Source: an uncultured Alcaligenaceae bacterium
GTDB lineage: Bacteria > Pseudomonadota > Gammaproteobacteria > Burkholderiales > Burkholderiaceae_B
Direction of reading: 5' to 3'
NCBI GenBank assembly: GCA_937952975.1
Contig: CALFXX010000073.1
Span: forward strand, 4,301-68,300
DNA: 64,000 bases
This document shows positions 53,052 through 62,473 of the stretch, piece after piece (position 1 is the first letter of the stretch; every line of letters begins with the position of its first letter). The position numbers and the translations under genes were made by a program. A model generated the notes under the pieces. That model was not told the DNA's origin and did no database searches. It was given only the letters and a program-made list of their open reading frames with translations.

Positions 53052-54098
53052 ATGAACTTAAAAAAATTAATCGTGATCAGTACGTACGCCTTACTTCCCT
53101 TTGGTTGCGCCATGGCGCAAACGCTCGCCCCACGCGAGGTCCCTGCCAGAGCCATCCCGGTGCCTGACACGGTCAGCCCCGAAATGAAAAAGCAAATTGC
53201 TGCACCGTTCACCGCGACCTGGAATGTCATCCCCACCACAGCAGAAGGGTGGCGCGAACAGGTTGCGGCAGGGGCGCAAGCGAGTGAAAAAGCCATACCC
53301 GCTTTGCTAGACAAGCTTCAAGTCAAGGTCGAGCCAACAGTCGTCGATGGCGTAAAGGCCTTCATCGTCACGCCTGCCGTCATCTCGCCTCAACATAAAA
53401 ACAGGCTCCTCGTTCATGTACACGGAGGATGCTTTGTGAGCTCTCCGGGCTTATCGGGTACGGTTGAAGCGATCTATATGGCAGGCCTTGAACACATTAA
53501 AGTGATCTCGGTCGATTACCGTATGCCGCCAGATCACCCCTACCCTGCAGCGCTCGACGACGCCATGAAAGTCTGGACAGCAATGGCAAAACAGCATGAC
53601 CCTAAAAAGATGGCAATTTTCGGCTCTTCTGCTGGCGGTAACTTAACCTTAGCGATGGTACTACGCGCAAAGCGCGACAACTTACCGTTACCCGCTGCGA
53701 TTGCACCTGGCACACCAATGTCAGACTTAACGGGGGCAGGTGACACATTTCAAACAAATGCCATGCTAGACAACGTACTCGTCGCGTACGGAGTCAGTTG
53801 CGACAAACGTGCCGCGCTTTACACCAACGGGCACGATCTGAAAGATCCAATGCTCTCGCCGGTGTATGGTGATTTTTCGGGCTTTCCTCCAACGATTTTG
53901 ACGTCGGGCACCCGTGATCTTTTATTAAGCAACACGGTACGCGTTCACAGAAAGCTGCGCAACGCGGGCGTACCCTCGGCACTTCAGGTGTTTGAAGGTC
54001 AGTCGCATGCTCAGTATTACCGCGACATCAACGCACCCGAAACCAAAGAGGCGTTTGGCGAAATTGGTCAGTTTTTTAATCAGTATCTCGCGCAATAG
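53052..54098 (+). CDS. Secreted alpha/beta hydrolase, HSL-type esterase
   Basis: This 348-residue protein has a signal peptide (LIVISTYALLPFGCAMAQ) and an alpha/beta hydrolase fold-3 domain. VHVHGGCFVS gives the HGG oxyanion motif, FGSSAGGNL the nucleophile Ser, SGTRDLLL the Asp and GQSHAQYY the His. It should hydrolyse small esters in the periplasm. The ATG at 53052 gives a normal signal peptide; 53010 would add 14 polar residues. The next gene starts within two bases of its stop. Confidence 0.88.
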   Translation: MNLKKLIVISTYALLPFGCAMAQTLAPREVPARAIPVPDTVSPEMKKQIAAPFTATWNVIPTTAEGWREQVAAGAQASEKAIPALLDKLQVKVEPTVVDGVKAFIVTPAVISPQHKNRLLVHVHGGCFVSSPGLSGTVEAIYMAGLEHIKVISVDYRMPPDHPYPAALDDAMKVWTAMAKQHDPKKMAIFGSSAGGNLTLAMVLRAKRDNLPLPAAIAPGTPMSDLTGAGDTFQTNAMLDNVLVAYGVSCDKRAALYTNGHDLKDPMLSPVYGDFSGFPPTILTSGTRDLLLSNTVRVHRKLRNAGVPSALQVFEGQSHAQYYRDINAPETKEAFGEIGQFFNQYLAQ

Positions 54099-54099
54099 C

Positions 54100-55053
54100 G
54101 TGGTGCTGCTGCGTTTCGGTGAAGTCAGGCACCTTTGGCTGATGGCCTTGCTCTTGCTAGTGGGATGCGCAGGCATCCCCCTCACGGCCGCTGACGTCGA
54201 TTATTTTCAACCTCCCATCGTTGCAACCGTGGCGCCCGAGCGGCCGATCACAAAATACAGCCTCACCAACAATACAGTCAAAGTGAAATTGGCGCCGATG
54301 CGCCCGATCATTCCAACCTATAACAATAAAGGCAATTTGCTAGCGAGCTGGACCCCGCATCCGCAAGGGGTCGCAAACAGACCGACCATTGTCATTGTTC
54401 ATGGCGGACACGGCCTAGTACCTGGCGACTTTGCGACGGCTGTTTGGGCGCGAGATGAGCTAGGCGCCAACACACTCGTATTGGATAGCTTTTGGAGCAG
54501 AGGCCAAAACGAAAACTGGGTGACCTACACTCGGCTTGGCGCCAATGCCAGAACCTTAGACGCGATTGCAGCAGGCAAATGGCTATTGAGTCAGGGTGTA
54601 GACCCCAAACAATTATTTTTGATGGGTGGCAGTCAAGGCGGTTGGACCGTGCTGCGCGCCTTCACCAACGAACCCTTCATCGAAGAGCAAGCCCGCGGGT
54701 TGTATCGCGCAGGTTTTAGCCTTTATCCCGTCTGTAACAGCAAAGGCTGGCGCGATGATCCAGCGCTTGGCCCTTACTGGGGCCCTGTACTAGTTTTTAC
54801 GGGGGGTAAAGATACTGCAACACCCCCCGAACGCTGCCCAACCCGCGTCTTTAAAGATGCAACGGCCTGGACACACTACCCAGACGCCACACACGGTTGG
54901 GATACGTCAAACCGCGGCGCACATACGCCGTCTGTTGACGGCGAATGTGGTAAGGCGCTCAATGTCTTTAATCACTTCGCGGTCTGCCGTTCAGACGCCG
55001 CAACCAATGACATGCACGCAAAAATTAAAGCCTTTATCGCTCAACTAGAGTAA
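54100..55053 (+). CDS. Lipoprotein alpha/beta hydrolase (dienelactone-hydrolase-like)
   Basis: This 317-residue protein begins at a GTG (54100, or 54103), giving Arg residues before a hydrophobic core and the lipobox LLVGC near residue 23; the ATG at 54142 would leave a very short signal. The mature part has IVIVHGGHGL, the nucleophile in LMGGSQGGW, an Asp in TGGKDTATPP and the His in DATHGWD. The architecture matches prolyl-oligopeptidase/DLH-type hydrolases. It is directly downstream of another hydrolase, so the pair may process one substrate. Confidence 0.75.
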   Translation: MVLLRFGEVRHLWLMALLLLVGCAGIPLTAADVDYFQPPIVATVAPERPITKYSLTNNTVKVKLAPMRPIIPTYNNKGNLLASWTPHPQGVANRPTIVIVHGGHGLVPGDFATAVWARDELGANTLVLDSFWSRGQNENWVTYTRLGANARTLDAIAAGKWLLSQGVDPKQLFLMGGSQGGWTVLRAFTNEPFIEEQARGLYRAGFSLYPVCNSKGWRDDPALGPYWGPVLVFTGGKDTATPPERCPTRVFKDATAWTHYPDATHGWDTSNRGAHTPSVDGECGKALNVFNHFAVCRSDAATNDMHAKIKAFIAQLE

Positions 55054-55081
55054 GCCGAACGGGATGAGGCTAAGCTGCAGG

Positions 55082-55282
55082 CTACTTTGATCTGATATAC
55101 AGCGCGCCGTTATCGCCATATCCGTCGATGCCCGCGCATTTGTTACCGTACGAATCGCAAATCACCACCCTAGCCGGACGATTTTGCGCATGCGCATCGG
55201 TGATGATTTTTTCGCCCGCAATGACCACCAAGGCCAACGCAATCACCGTAAGAATCACTTTCGTATACATATCAGGTTTCAT
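55082..55282 (-). CDS. Small exported protein
   Basis: This 66-residue ORF has an N-terminal membrane or signal segment (VILTVIALALVVIAGEKI) followed by an AHAQ cleavage-like site and a short tail with two Cys (VVICDSYGNKC) and YGDNGALYI. The MKPDMYTK start is preceded by a weak GAGAG site. Such short exported proteins of unknown function are common in proteobacteria. It is upstream of a Bug receptor on the same strand side. Confidence 0.55.
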   Translation of the reverse strand: MKPDMYTKVILTVIALALVVIAGEKIITDAHAQNRPARVVICDSYGNKCAGIDGYGDNGALYIRSK

Positions 55283-55354
55283 AGTTTCTCTCTGTTTCTC
55301 TCTGCTCAGGGTCAGCACTTTTCAAGCGAGTGCTCAAGACATTGGCATCGGTTG

Positions 55355-56380
55355 TTAGTCGATTTTTGCACCAGAAAACTCAACGACCTCGCCCCACTTC
55401 ACGATTTCGGTTTTCATGTAATCCGTTAATTGCTGGGGTGTTCCACCCATAATTGTGTAGCCTAAGTTTGCCATTTTTTCTTTTAGTGCTGGCTTGGTCA
55501 GCAACACGTTTACCGTTTGATTCACCTTTTTAATGACCTCGGGTGAGGTCCCCTTAGGTGCCAACAAGGCAAACCAGGTGGTTGACTCGAGTTCAGGAAA
55601 ACCTAACTCTTTCGTCGTGGGCACGTCGGGCAAAACACTTGTCCGCGTATCTGACATGATGGCTAAGGCACGTAAACGACCGTCTTTAACAAGGCTGGCA
55701 ATCGCCATAGTGCCCGGAAACACGGCCTGTAAATCGCCACCAATTAAATCTTTGTTTACCGCAGCGGGGCTGGTGTACGGCACATGCACCATCTGCACGC
55801 CCGTGACCTTTTTATACAGCTCGGCTGCAAGATGCCACGAGCTACCGCTACCGGTTGAGCCAAAATTCAATTTCCCCGGATTCTTTTTGGCATACGCGGT
55901 CAGTTCACTCAGAGAATTGATCGGCAATTTTGCATCGACTGTGATCACATTTGGAATCGAGCCGATCAGTACGATCGGCTCAAAATCATTGATCGGATGA
56001 AAGGGCTTGGCCTTATACATCGTCACGGCCGAAATCAATGTGCCCGGCCACGAAAACAACAGCGTGTAGCCATCAGGCTCGGCCTTGGCTGCATACGAAG
56101 CGCCGACGTTACCGTTTGCGCCAGGGCGATTTTCAACGACAAAATTACCGCCTAACGCGCCGCCTAGTTCTTCAGCCATCAAACGAGCCAGGGGATCAGA
56201 GCTACCACCAGGTGCAGAGGGCACGATGACTTTTACCGGGCGGGCTGTCGGCCAGGTTTGTGCGACGCCGGGTGTCTGAGCTCCGAACATGAAGGCAAAG
56301 AAAAGAGCTGCTGCAGCAAAAGCTGCTCTTGAAGATCTGCTGCTTTTCATACCTGGTCTGGTAATTATTCTGTGATGCAT
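55355..56380 (-). CDS. Bug/TctC-family periplasmic solute receptor
   Basis: This 341-residue receptor has a signal peptide ending near GVAQ-TW and the TctC pattern: PVKVIVPSAPGGSSDPLARLMAEEL, NRPGANGNVGASYAAKAEPDGYTLL and GSTGSGSSWHLAAELYKKVTG. It would bind a carboxylate for a tripartite tricarboxylate transporter. No TctA or TctB gene is in the window. The start at 56380 is preceded by AAGGGGG five bases upstream. It stands beside a hydrolase gene. Confidence 0.9.
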   Translation of the reverse strand: MHHRIITRPGMKSSRSSRAAFAAAALFFAFMFGAQTPGVAQTWPTARPVKVIVPSAPGGSSDPLARLMAEELGGALGGNFVVENRPGANGNVGASYAAKAEPDGYTLLFSWPGTLISAVTMYKAKPFHPINDFEPIVLIGSIPNVITVDAKLPINSLSELTAYAKKNPGKLNFGSTGSGSSWHLAAELYKKVTGVQMVHVPYTSPAAVNKDLIGGDLQAVFPGTMAIASLVKDGRLRALAIMSDTRTSVLPDVPTTKELGFPELESTTWFALLAPKGTSPEVIKKVNQTVNVLLTKPALKEKMANLGYTIMGGTPQQLTDYMKTEIVKWGEVVEFSGAKID

Positions 56381-56477
56381 CTTGCCCCCTTTTAAGTTCA
56401 TTTTTATCAGATTTGCAAGTGAAACCTCGCCGTTCAGGGCGGGCTGTAAGCCCAGAACGCAAAACCTGACTGTCTGG

Positions 56478-57578
56478 CTATTTCACAAACAACTGAGGCA
56501 ACGCCGCTTCTGCGCTAAACATACAACGTGCATCATGACCGCAGGCAGGCACCATCACCGCAGGATGATTCGCCTGCAGCGTATCCGTTAAAAACTTTGT
56601 GTAAGCAAAGCCTCTTGCTAAACGCGTGGGGCCTTGCGCCATCGCAGCACACGAACTATCAAAACCGTAAATTGGCAAAATATCAAGCTCGCCCAACAAA
56701 AAGCTTGCTGGCCGATTCACCAGTTGCTGTTTGATCAGGTCATCACTGACTTGAGTCGCATAGCCAACTTTATGTTCTAGACCATAGGGCCAACGATTGA
56801 ACGTGATGCAACCGGCAGCATCTGAAAAGGGCACAAACGCTTTTTGATCTTTAGCGTCAGAGACAGGAGCCTGATAACCGGGTGCAGCTGTGGCGATATT
56901 AGGCGGCACAGCTGCCCGGGTGGGTCGTAAAGCTCCTGGATACGTGTACGACGACGGATTGGCGACCACATAAGAGATTTGAATTTTTCGCTCAGCGGTT
57001 AATTTTTCATGCAGGGGGTTCACCATTTGGTAGCGATTGACTAATTGCCCACCCGCCGAGTGCCCAACAATGACTAGCGTACGCACATTCGGAAACGTCG
57101 CCCTATCCGACAACTTGAGCACAAGCGCATCCATAAAATCAAACGACTGCAATTTTTTGGCTGCGGGTGTTGCTTGAGCGCCTCCGTTGCGCCAACTTTC
57201 GGGCCCTAGGCAAATCCAGCCAACTTCGTTGGTATCAAGTTTGTCGCGACAATCTTTACCCTCATTTGACGCAAAGCGGGGCGAAACCAGTAACGTATTT
57301 TTTAAGGCGTCCGCTAAAAACGCCCCTGCCAAACCATGGCGAAAGTAGCCGTCGGCGTTTCGGCCTTGGCCATGAATCACAATCACTGCATGTTCGAGCG
57401 CCTCGTTACGCTGAGTCAAGGGGTGCGTACGATAGATCAATCCGCGTTGACCTTGCTCATCAAGTGTGACCCACTCTGTACACGAGGTATTCGCTTGCAA
57501 ACAAGGTTCTTGAGCGTTTGCCGTAATCGAACTGATCGCTAAAAATGAAAAAATACCTAACCAAAAAAATCTGCGCAT
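56478..57578 (-). CDS. Secreted alpha/beta hydrolase
   Basis: This 366-residue protein has a signal peptide (FFWLGIFSFLAISSITANAQ). VIVIHGQGRNADGYF opens the fold, the nucleophile lies in VIVGHSAGGQLVNR near residue 175, and LLGELDILP and ACGHDARCMF give the Asp and His candidates. Several Cys suggest disulfides. The ATG at 57578 is placed six bases after GAGG. The substrate is unknown; the gene lies next to Bug receptor genes, which hints at ester or polymer breakdown. Confidence 0.82.
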   Translation of the reverse strand: MRRFFWLGIFSFLAISSITANAQEPCLQANTSCTEWVTLDEQGQRGLIYRTHPLTQRNEALEHAVIVIHGQGRNADGYFRHGLAGAFLADALKNTLLVSPRFASNEGKDCRDKLDTNEVGWICLGPESWRNGGAQATPAAKKLQSFDFMDALVLKLSDRATFPNVRTLVIVGHSAGGQLVNRYQMVNPLHEKLTAERKIQISYVVANPSSYTYPGALRPTRAAVPPNIATAAPGYQAPVSDAKDQKAFVPFSDAAGCITFNRWPYGLEHKVGYATQVSDDLIKQQLVNRPASFLLGELDILPIYGFDSSCAAMAQGPTRLARGFAYTKFLTDTLQANHPAVMVPACGHDARCMFSAEAALPQLFVK

Positions 57579-57720
57579 CACATACCTCAATCGTCTGGCG
57601 TTTAAATTGATATTGCGGCCGTCATTTTTATTGTTTAACTTCTTTCATGTCTTTCATGTTAGTACGGACGTATTAGGTACTCGTCCTATTGTCGTATACA
57701 TATTTCTATGCAACTCTACG

Positions 57721-58329
57721 TCACGATATCGGTTTCAAAAAAACAAACGTATGATCGCCAAACTCGTATTGACTACGATTCAGCGTTTGATAATTGGGTA
57801 CAAACTCTTCAAACAATGTGTAATTTTTTGAATCACGCACTTTGAAATTAACGAACTCAGCACCGTCGTTGTAACCCAGCACTAATAACCCGTTTTCTTT
57901 AAGGAGTGCATGCGCTCCAGCCAGAAGCGCCTCGCAGTCTTGCTGCTGATTCATGCCAAAGCCGATCAGGCCGTTCGCAATAATGACGTCAAAAGAAGTT
58001 GGTGAATAATATTGCAAGAGCGTACTTGCAGAGCCAATCGTATGATGACCACGATTGCCGTAAATCGCTTTTTTAGGCTCAATATCCATCGTAAAAAAAT
58101 CAGCCCCTAGGCGCTGAGGATAATGCCAACTACGCTTATCTGTACCTAAAAACAGGCAGCGCGCACGTGCACTCTGTTGCTTAAACCGTGCGTTGAGCAA
58201 CTCAAAAATTTGATTTTCAAGAAATAGACGGTTTTCAGACTTGAGCGGAAACTCAATACCAAGCATTAGCGCAAGATGAGGCGACAACTTGAATAACAAC
58301 AACTTAAATTTAGTAACGAGTCGACTCAT
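57721..58329 (-). CDS. Class I methyltransferase-like protein
   Basis: This 202-residue protein has a Rossmann-like core: ARCLFLGTDKRSW followed by FFTMDIEPKK (acidic SAM-binding strand) and SFDVIIANGLIGFGMN (motif IV region), then GLLVLGYN. This resembles class I SAM-dependent methyltransferases, but motif I lacks the GxGxG form, so activity is uncertain. The gene is noticeably AT-richer in codon choice than its neighbours and lies 28 bases downstream of a Bug gene. Confidence 0.55.
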   Translation of the reverse strand: MSRLVTKFKLLLFKLSPHLALMLGIEFPLKSENRLFLENQIFELLNARFKQQSARARCLFLGTDKRSWHYPQRLGADFFTMDIEPKKAIYGNRGHHTIGSASTLLQYYSPTSFDVIIANGLIGFGMNQQQDCEALLAGAHALLKENGLLVLGYNDGAEFVNFKVRDSKNYTLFEEFVPNYQTLNRSQYEFGDHTFVFLKPIS

Positions 58330-58357
58330 TGTGCGGGCCTCTTGGCAACCTTAATCT

Positions 58358-59329
58358 TTAATCTTGTAACGTCATCCCACTGGCACGAATAAAGCTCGTC
58401 CACCGGTCAAACTCTTTTTTATTAAACGCGACAAAATCTTCAACCGAGCCGCCCATCATCTTTGCCCCAGTGCTCTGAAACTTTTCACGAACATCTGGCA
58501 TATTCAAAATAGCATTGAACTCAGCGTTCATTTTTTTCACAATCGCAGGAGGCGTATTTGCGGCCGCCCAAATCCCATACCAAGCTGCCACATCAAAATC
58601 AGGGTAGCCACTTTCGGCAACCGTAGGCACCTCTGGAAGCGTTGGAATACGATACGTACTGCTCACTGCCAAAGGCCGCAGCGTGCCCGCCTTAATGTGC
58701 GGTGTTGAGGTGGTGACCCCATCAAACCCAAAGGTCACTTCACCCGCAAAGATCGCAGTCAGCGCAGGCGCGCCGCCTTTGTACATCACTTCAATCACGT
58801 CAATATTGCTTGAGGCCTTTAAAACATTAAAGCTCAAACTCGGCGACGCACCGATCCCTGTACTGGCATGACTCAATTCACCTGGTTTGGCTTTAGCCGC
58901 TGCGATCAAGTCGGCCAAAGTTTTGTAGGAGGACTTTGAAGACACCACAAGCACGTTGGGCACCTCGGCCACGGTGGTGATTGCCGAGAAATCATTCAAC
59001 GGATGATACGGGGGCTTTTTTGCGAGCGCGTAGTTCACAGCGTGCGTACCTGAAGTACCCAAGATAAAGGTGTACCCATCCGGTGCGCTCTTGGCAACAG
59101 CCATCGCACCAATCGTGCCACCTGCCCCAACCCGGTTATCAACCACAACGGGTTGACCGACGCGTTCAGACAATTTAGCCGCCAAGGTCCGCGCCAAGAC
59201 ATCGGTCGTACCACCAGCCGGAAACGGCACAACAAGCTTGATCGCTTGCTCGGGGTATGCAGCCTGTGCGGTATGAAGCGAAGCTGCAATCGTTAAGCCA
59301 AAGAGTATTTTTTTAGTGAGTTCTTTCAT
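58358..59329 (-). CDS. Bug/TctC-family periplasmic solute receptor
   Basis: This 323-residue receptor has a signal peptide ending AAQA-AYPEQ. The pattern IKLVVPFPAGGTTDVLARTLA, NRVGAGGTIGAMAVAKSAPDGYTF and HASTGIGASPSLSFNVLK is that of the TctC/Bug family. It lies downstream of the FAD-dehydrogenase gene on the same strand, 141 bases away, and could capture the acid that enzyme oxidises. The ligand cannot be read from the sequence. Confidence 0.92.
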   Translation of the reverse strand: MKELTKKILFGLTIAASLHTAQAAYPEQAIKLVVPFPAGGTTDVLARTLAAKLSERVGQPVVVDNRVGAGGTIGAMAVAKSAPDGYTFILGTSGTHAVNYALAKKPPYHPLNDFSAITTVAEVPNVLVVSSKSSYKTLADLIAAAKAKPGELSHASTGIGASPSLSFNVLKASSNIDVIEVMYKGGAPALTAIFAGEVTFGFDGVTTSTPHIKAGTLRPLAVSSTYRIPTLPEVPTVAESGYPDFDVAAWYGIWAAANTPPAIVKKMNAEFNAILNMPDVREKFQSTGAKMMGGSVEDFVAFNKKEFDRWTSFIRASGMTLQD

Positions 59330-59470
59330 ATTGCCTCGATCTTTTTGGATATTTTTATTTGCAACACATCAGGTCAAATTTATTTTTCGAACGATCAATC
59401 GCTTCTTACACAATGAGTATTTTTTAAGCCCAACGCAGTGGTGTCTAAACAGGGGGATCCTCGCTGCCCA

Positions 59471-61297
59471 CTAATCGGGTATCAAAAACTCTGTCACAAG
59501 TTTGATGAGTTCAACAACACCCAAAACAATCACCAGCACGAGCGCGCCCACACCAACGGCTAAGGGCACGCTCAGCCACCCTAACGCGCTTGATGATAGC
59601 CCGTAGAGCAACAGCGCTACTACTAGGGATAAGCCTATTGCGATTGCGCGACCAAATCTGATTGTGGTGCGCAAAACCGGAAAACGTGCGAGACCGTACG
59701 CTGCGGCTGGAGAGTTTTTGCCAAGAGGGCTGATCACGGGGCCGCTAACTGGGCTCTGTCGGTCTGCTGCGTCTGTGCTGTTGCCAACGCTCTCGCTGCG
59801 TGCAGCACCTGCGTCGCCGTTTGCGTGTGCCCGCTCGGCAGCCTTCGCCTCGTTGCGCTTGGGCTGTTCGATCAGCACTTGTTTACCTTCGAGCGTCGCA
59901 ATGCGTTCGGCGGCCAGCAAACCAAAACTGCCAGATTTGATCAGACCACCGATGTACGCAGAATCTTGACCTCCTTCAAGACCTCCGGTGGTTGCCCCCG
60001 CCGCAAACAGACCTGGGATCGGTATTGAGTTCGAATCGAGCACCTGCGCTTGAGCATCAATATCGATCCCGACCATGGTGTAGGTAATACCAGGACAAAT
60101 CGGAATCGCCATCAGCGGCGCCTGTACGATCGGCAATGGTGTCACCTTCTCTGAACGAGGTATCGGTAGTGCCTGCAGGTTGCCTTCAGTCAAGGCGCGG
60201 TTATATTGATTCAAGGTATCAATGAACGCTTGAGTCGGCACACCCATTTGTTCGGCCAATTCAGCCGCAGTGCTGGCGCGCAAGATGGTGCCACCCGCAC
60301 GCTCAAGCAAGGGATTCGCCGGTATACGTGCTGTGGTACCGGGGCCATCCCAAATAGTTTGATCAAAGACAGCAAACAGTTGCCCGGTCGGCGCACTATT
60401 CGCCAACTCATTCGCGAGATGCACGCCCGAGCGTCCCTCATCAACAAAACGTTTGCCTGTTGCGTCGATCACGATACCCGCGGTAGCCAACGCATCGACT
60501 TCAGGATAAGGCCATACCTGATCGTTATGTTTTGCATCGCTGCACAAGACATGTCCGTAGAAGCGATTACCGGGCGTAAGCGCCGCACCTGCGGCCAAGG
60601 CCATTGTTAGGCCATCGCCGCGCCCTGTTCGGGCACCGCGTTGAAAGACAGCATCAAAGCCTGCCCCAATATGCTTTTCAAACAGAGTGCGATTAGCCTG
60701 GAACCCGCCATCTGCAATCACGCAATAAGGCGCTCGCCAGATTTTTTCTTTGCCCTGACACGTACCGCGCACACCAACACACCGTCCCTGCTCAAGCAAC
60801 AATTCAGAGGCGCGGGCTCCCAACTGAAGTGTGCCACCCAGTTCAACAAGTTCGAGTGCGAGTCGCCGCAAGATCAAATCGGGGCCTCGCTCTTTCCAGT
60901 CGATGCCCGCCTTGAGCGCACGGGGCGGTGCCATACACCAGCGATAACCCTCTTGCGGATTAAAGCGCATGAACTTGGCGCCGTGGCTCTGTAGCCAGGC
61001 AATGAGCCGGGCGCCGTGCTGAGCGAGCGCGCGCGCCAGTTCGGGCTTGGCCTCACCTGCGGTCACGCGAGAAATATGCTGCTCTAGATCGTGCACCTCT
61101 CGAAAAGGATCACGAAAACCGATATGCAAAATACCGCCCGATTGGCGCGAGTTACTAGGATAATCAACCCCCTCACCTTGCTCGAGCACGAGTGGTCGCA
61201 ACCCCAATTCAGCAGCACGCACGGCTGCAGTCAGCCCCGCGATGCCGCCCCCGATCACAATCAAATCGTATGTTGAGTTCAGTTCTGTCACAGTCAA
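59471..61297 (-). CDS. FAD-dependent dehydrogenase with C-terminal membrane module
   Basis: This 608-residue protein opens with DLIVIGGGIAGLTAAVRAAELG (FAD site) and has the fumarate-reductase/tricarballylate-dehydrogenase pattern: NSRQSGGILH near residue 48, VIADGGFQANRTLF near 195 and GLFAAGATTGGLEGGQDSAY near 420. After residue ~460 comes a polar linker and then two hydrophobic segments (IGLSLVVALLLYGL and VGVGALVLVIVLGVV). TcuA-like enzymes normally lack these. The start at 61297 is TTG; GTG at 61291 is an alternative. Confidence 0.85.
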   Translation of the reverse strand: MTVTELNSTYDLIVIGGGIAGLTAAVRAAELGLRPLVLEQGEGVDYPSNSRQSGGILHIGFRDPFREVHDLEQHISRVTAGEAKPELARALAQHGARLIAWLQSHGAKFMRFNPQEGYRWCMAPPRALKAGIDWKERGPDLILRRLALELVELGGTLQLGARASELLLEQGRCVGVRGTCQGKEKIWRAPYCVIADGGFQANRTLFEKHIGAGFDAVFQRGARTGRGDGLTMALAAGAALTPGNRFYGHVLCSDAKHNDQVWPYPEVDALATAGIVIDATGKRFVDEGRSGVHLANELANSAPTGQLFAVFDQTIWDGPGTTARIPANPLLERAGGTILRASTAAELAEQMGVPTQAFIDTLNQYNRALTEGNLQALPIPRSEKVTPLPIVQAPLMAIPICPGITYTMVGIDIDAQAQVLDSNSIPIPGLFAAGATTGGLEGGQDSAYIGGLIKSGSFGLLAAERIATLEGKQVLIEQPKRNEAKAAERAHANGDAGAARSESVGNSTDAADRQSPVSGPVISPLGKNSPAAAYGLARFPVLRTTIRFGRAIAIGLSLVVALLLYGLSSSALGWLSVPLAVGVGALVLVIVLGVVELIKLVTEFLIPD

Positions 61298-61331
61298 CTT
61301 TTTTCTCTAAAACTATTAAACCAATCGTCTC

Positions 61332-61475
61332 TTGCTTGTACTTTGAGCGCTGCTTGCACTTCTATCGTTGCTTGCAGTTCTAGCGCTACTTCCACTTTTA
61401 GCCCTGCTTGTGCTTTGAGAGCTACTTCCACTTTTAGTGCTACTTCCACCTTATGCGCCACTTCAACTTATTTAA
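61332..61475. repeat. Eight units of an 18-base degenerate tandem repeat
   Basis: Eight consecutive 18-base units (61332-61349 through 61458-61475) share the pattern CTRCTTSYACTTYTAGCG, for example CTACTTCCACTTTTAGCC and CTGCTTGCACTTCTATCG. The unit length is six codons. On the minus strand units 1-6 are open in one frame as a Ser-rich hexapeptide repeat like AKSGSS, but stops flank it. The array fills most of the gap between two minus-strand genes. Confidence 0.85.
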
Positions 61476-61486
61476 TGCTCTAACTT

Positions 61487-62473
61487 TTATTTACCAAGAG
61501 AAATGGGTACGATCTTGGCCGCTATCGCTGCCGCTTGCCAGAGCTTTAATTCTTCATCAAAGAACGCATCCATCTCTTGTGGCGTACCACCCAACGGATC
61601 GATGGCTTGCTGATTAAATTTTTGAATGACATCGGGCGTGAGCAGAATTGCGTTGATCTCTTTATTCAAGAGATTCACAATCGCATCTGAGGTGCCGGCA
61701 GGCGCAGACAGCCCCATCCAATAACCCGTCGCGATCGGTGGTAAGCCCGCCTCTGCCAGAGTCTGAACGTCAGGCAAATAAATCGATCGTTTGGCCGAAG
61801 TCACAAACAAAGGTTTCAAATCACCACGCTTGATGAACTCGCGTTGAGCAGAAATCGTGCCAAAGTAGCCAATCAGGTTTCCGCCTAAGACGTCAGTCAC
61901 GGCGGCCATCGCTCCCTTATAGGGGATATGGTTGACCTGAACCTGCGCGCGATCGGCGATGAGTTCCATCAGCAAATTATGAATCGTGCCAATCCCCGAT
62001 GAGCCATAGGTAAACTGACCTGGATTTTTTTTCGCCCAAGCAATCATGTCTTGTGCATTATTGATGCCGATCTTTGGAGTGACAGCAAACACATTATCCG
62101 CGACACCTAGCAACACAATGTTTCGCATGTCCTTCTTGAAGTCGAACGGAAGGTTTGTATAGATGAAGGGGTTAATCGCCGTCGTAATCGTAGTGAGGTA
62201 AAGCGAATAACCATCTGGCGCCGCCTTTGCGACGGCATTCGTGCCAATAATTGTATTGGCCCCTGCCTTGTTTTCAATCACCACGGGCACCTTGAGGCGC
62301 TCGCTTAAGCCGCGCCCCACTTCGCGCGCCAGAAAATCGGTCGAGGCCCCTGCAGCAACACCCAAGACAATTTTGATCGGTTTATTTGGATAGATGTCTT
62401 GCGCCTGCGTTGTACCGCAGTATAAAAGGGTACTGCACAGTAGTGCGACGGCCCCGATGATTGTTTTAAACAC
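61487..62473 (-). CDS. Bug/TctC-family periplasmic solute receptor
   Basis: This 328-residue receptor has a signal peptide ending TTQA-QDIYP and the family pattern IKIVLGVAAGASTDFLAREVG, NKAGANTIIGTNAVAKAAPDGYSL and YGSSGIGTIHNLLMELIADRA. It is first in a minus-strand series with the FAD dehydrogenase and another Bug protein. It diverges from an alpha/beta hydrolase, with a 244-base promoter region between. Its ligand is unknown. Confidence 0.92.
   Translation of the reverse strand: MFKTIIGAVALLCSTLLYCGTTQAQDIYPNKPIKIVLGVAAGASTDFLAREVGRGLSERLKVPVVIENKAGANTIIGTNAVAKAAPDGYSLYLTTITTAINPFIYTNLPFDFKKDMRNIVLLGVADNVFAVTPKIGINNAQDMIAWAKKNPGQFTYGSSGIGTIHNLLMELIADRAQVQVNHIPYKGAMAAVTDVLGGNLIGYFGTISAQREFIKRGDLKPLFVTSAKRSIYLPDVQTLAEAGLPPIATGYWMGLSAPAGTSDAIVNLLNKEINAILLTPDVIQKFNQQAIDPLGGTPQEMDAFFDEELKLWQAAAIAAKIVPISLGK

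Noticed and set aside
54857..55048. Other-frame ORFs inside the hydrolase genes
   Set aside because: They overlap genes with complete catalytic triads and show low-complexity, shadow-type composition.
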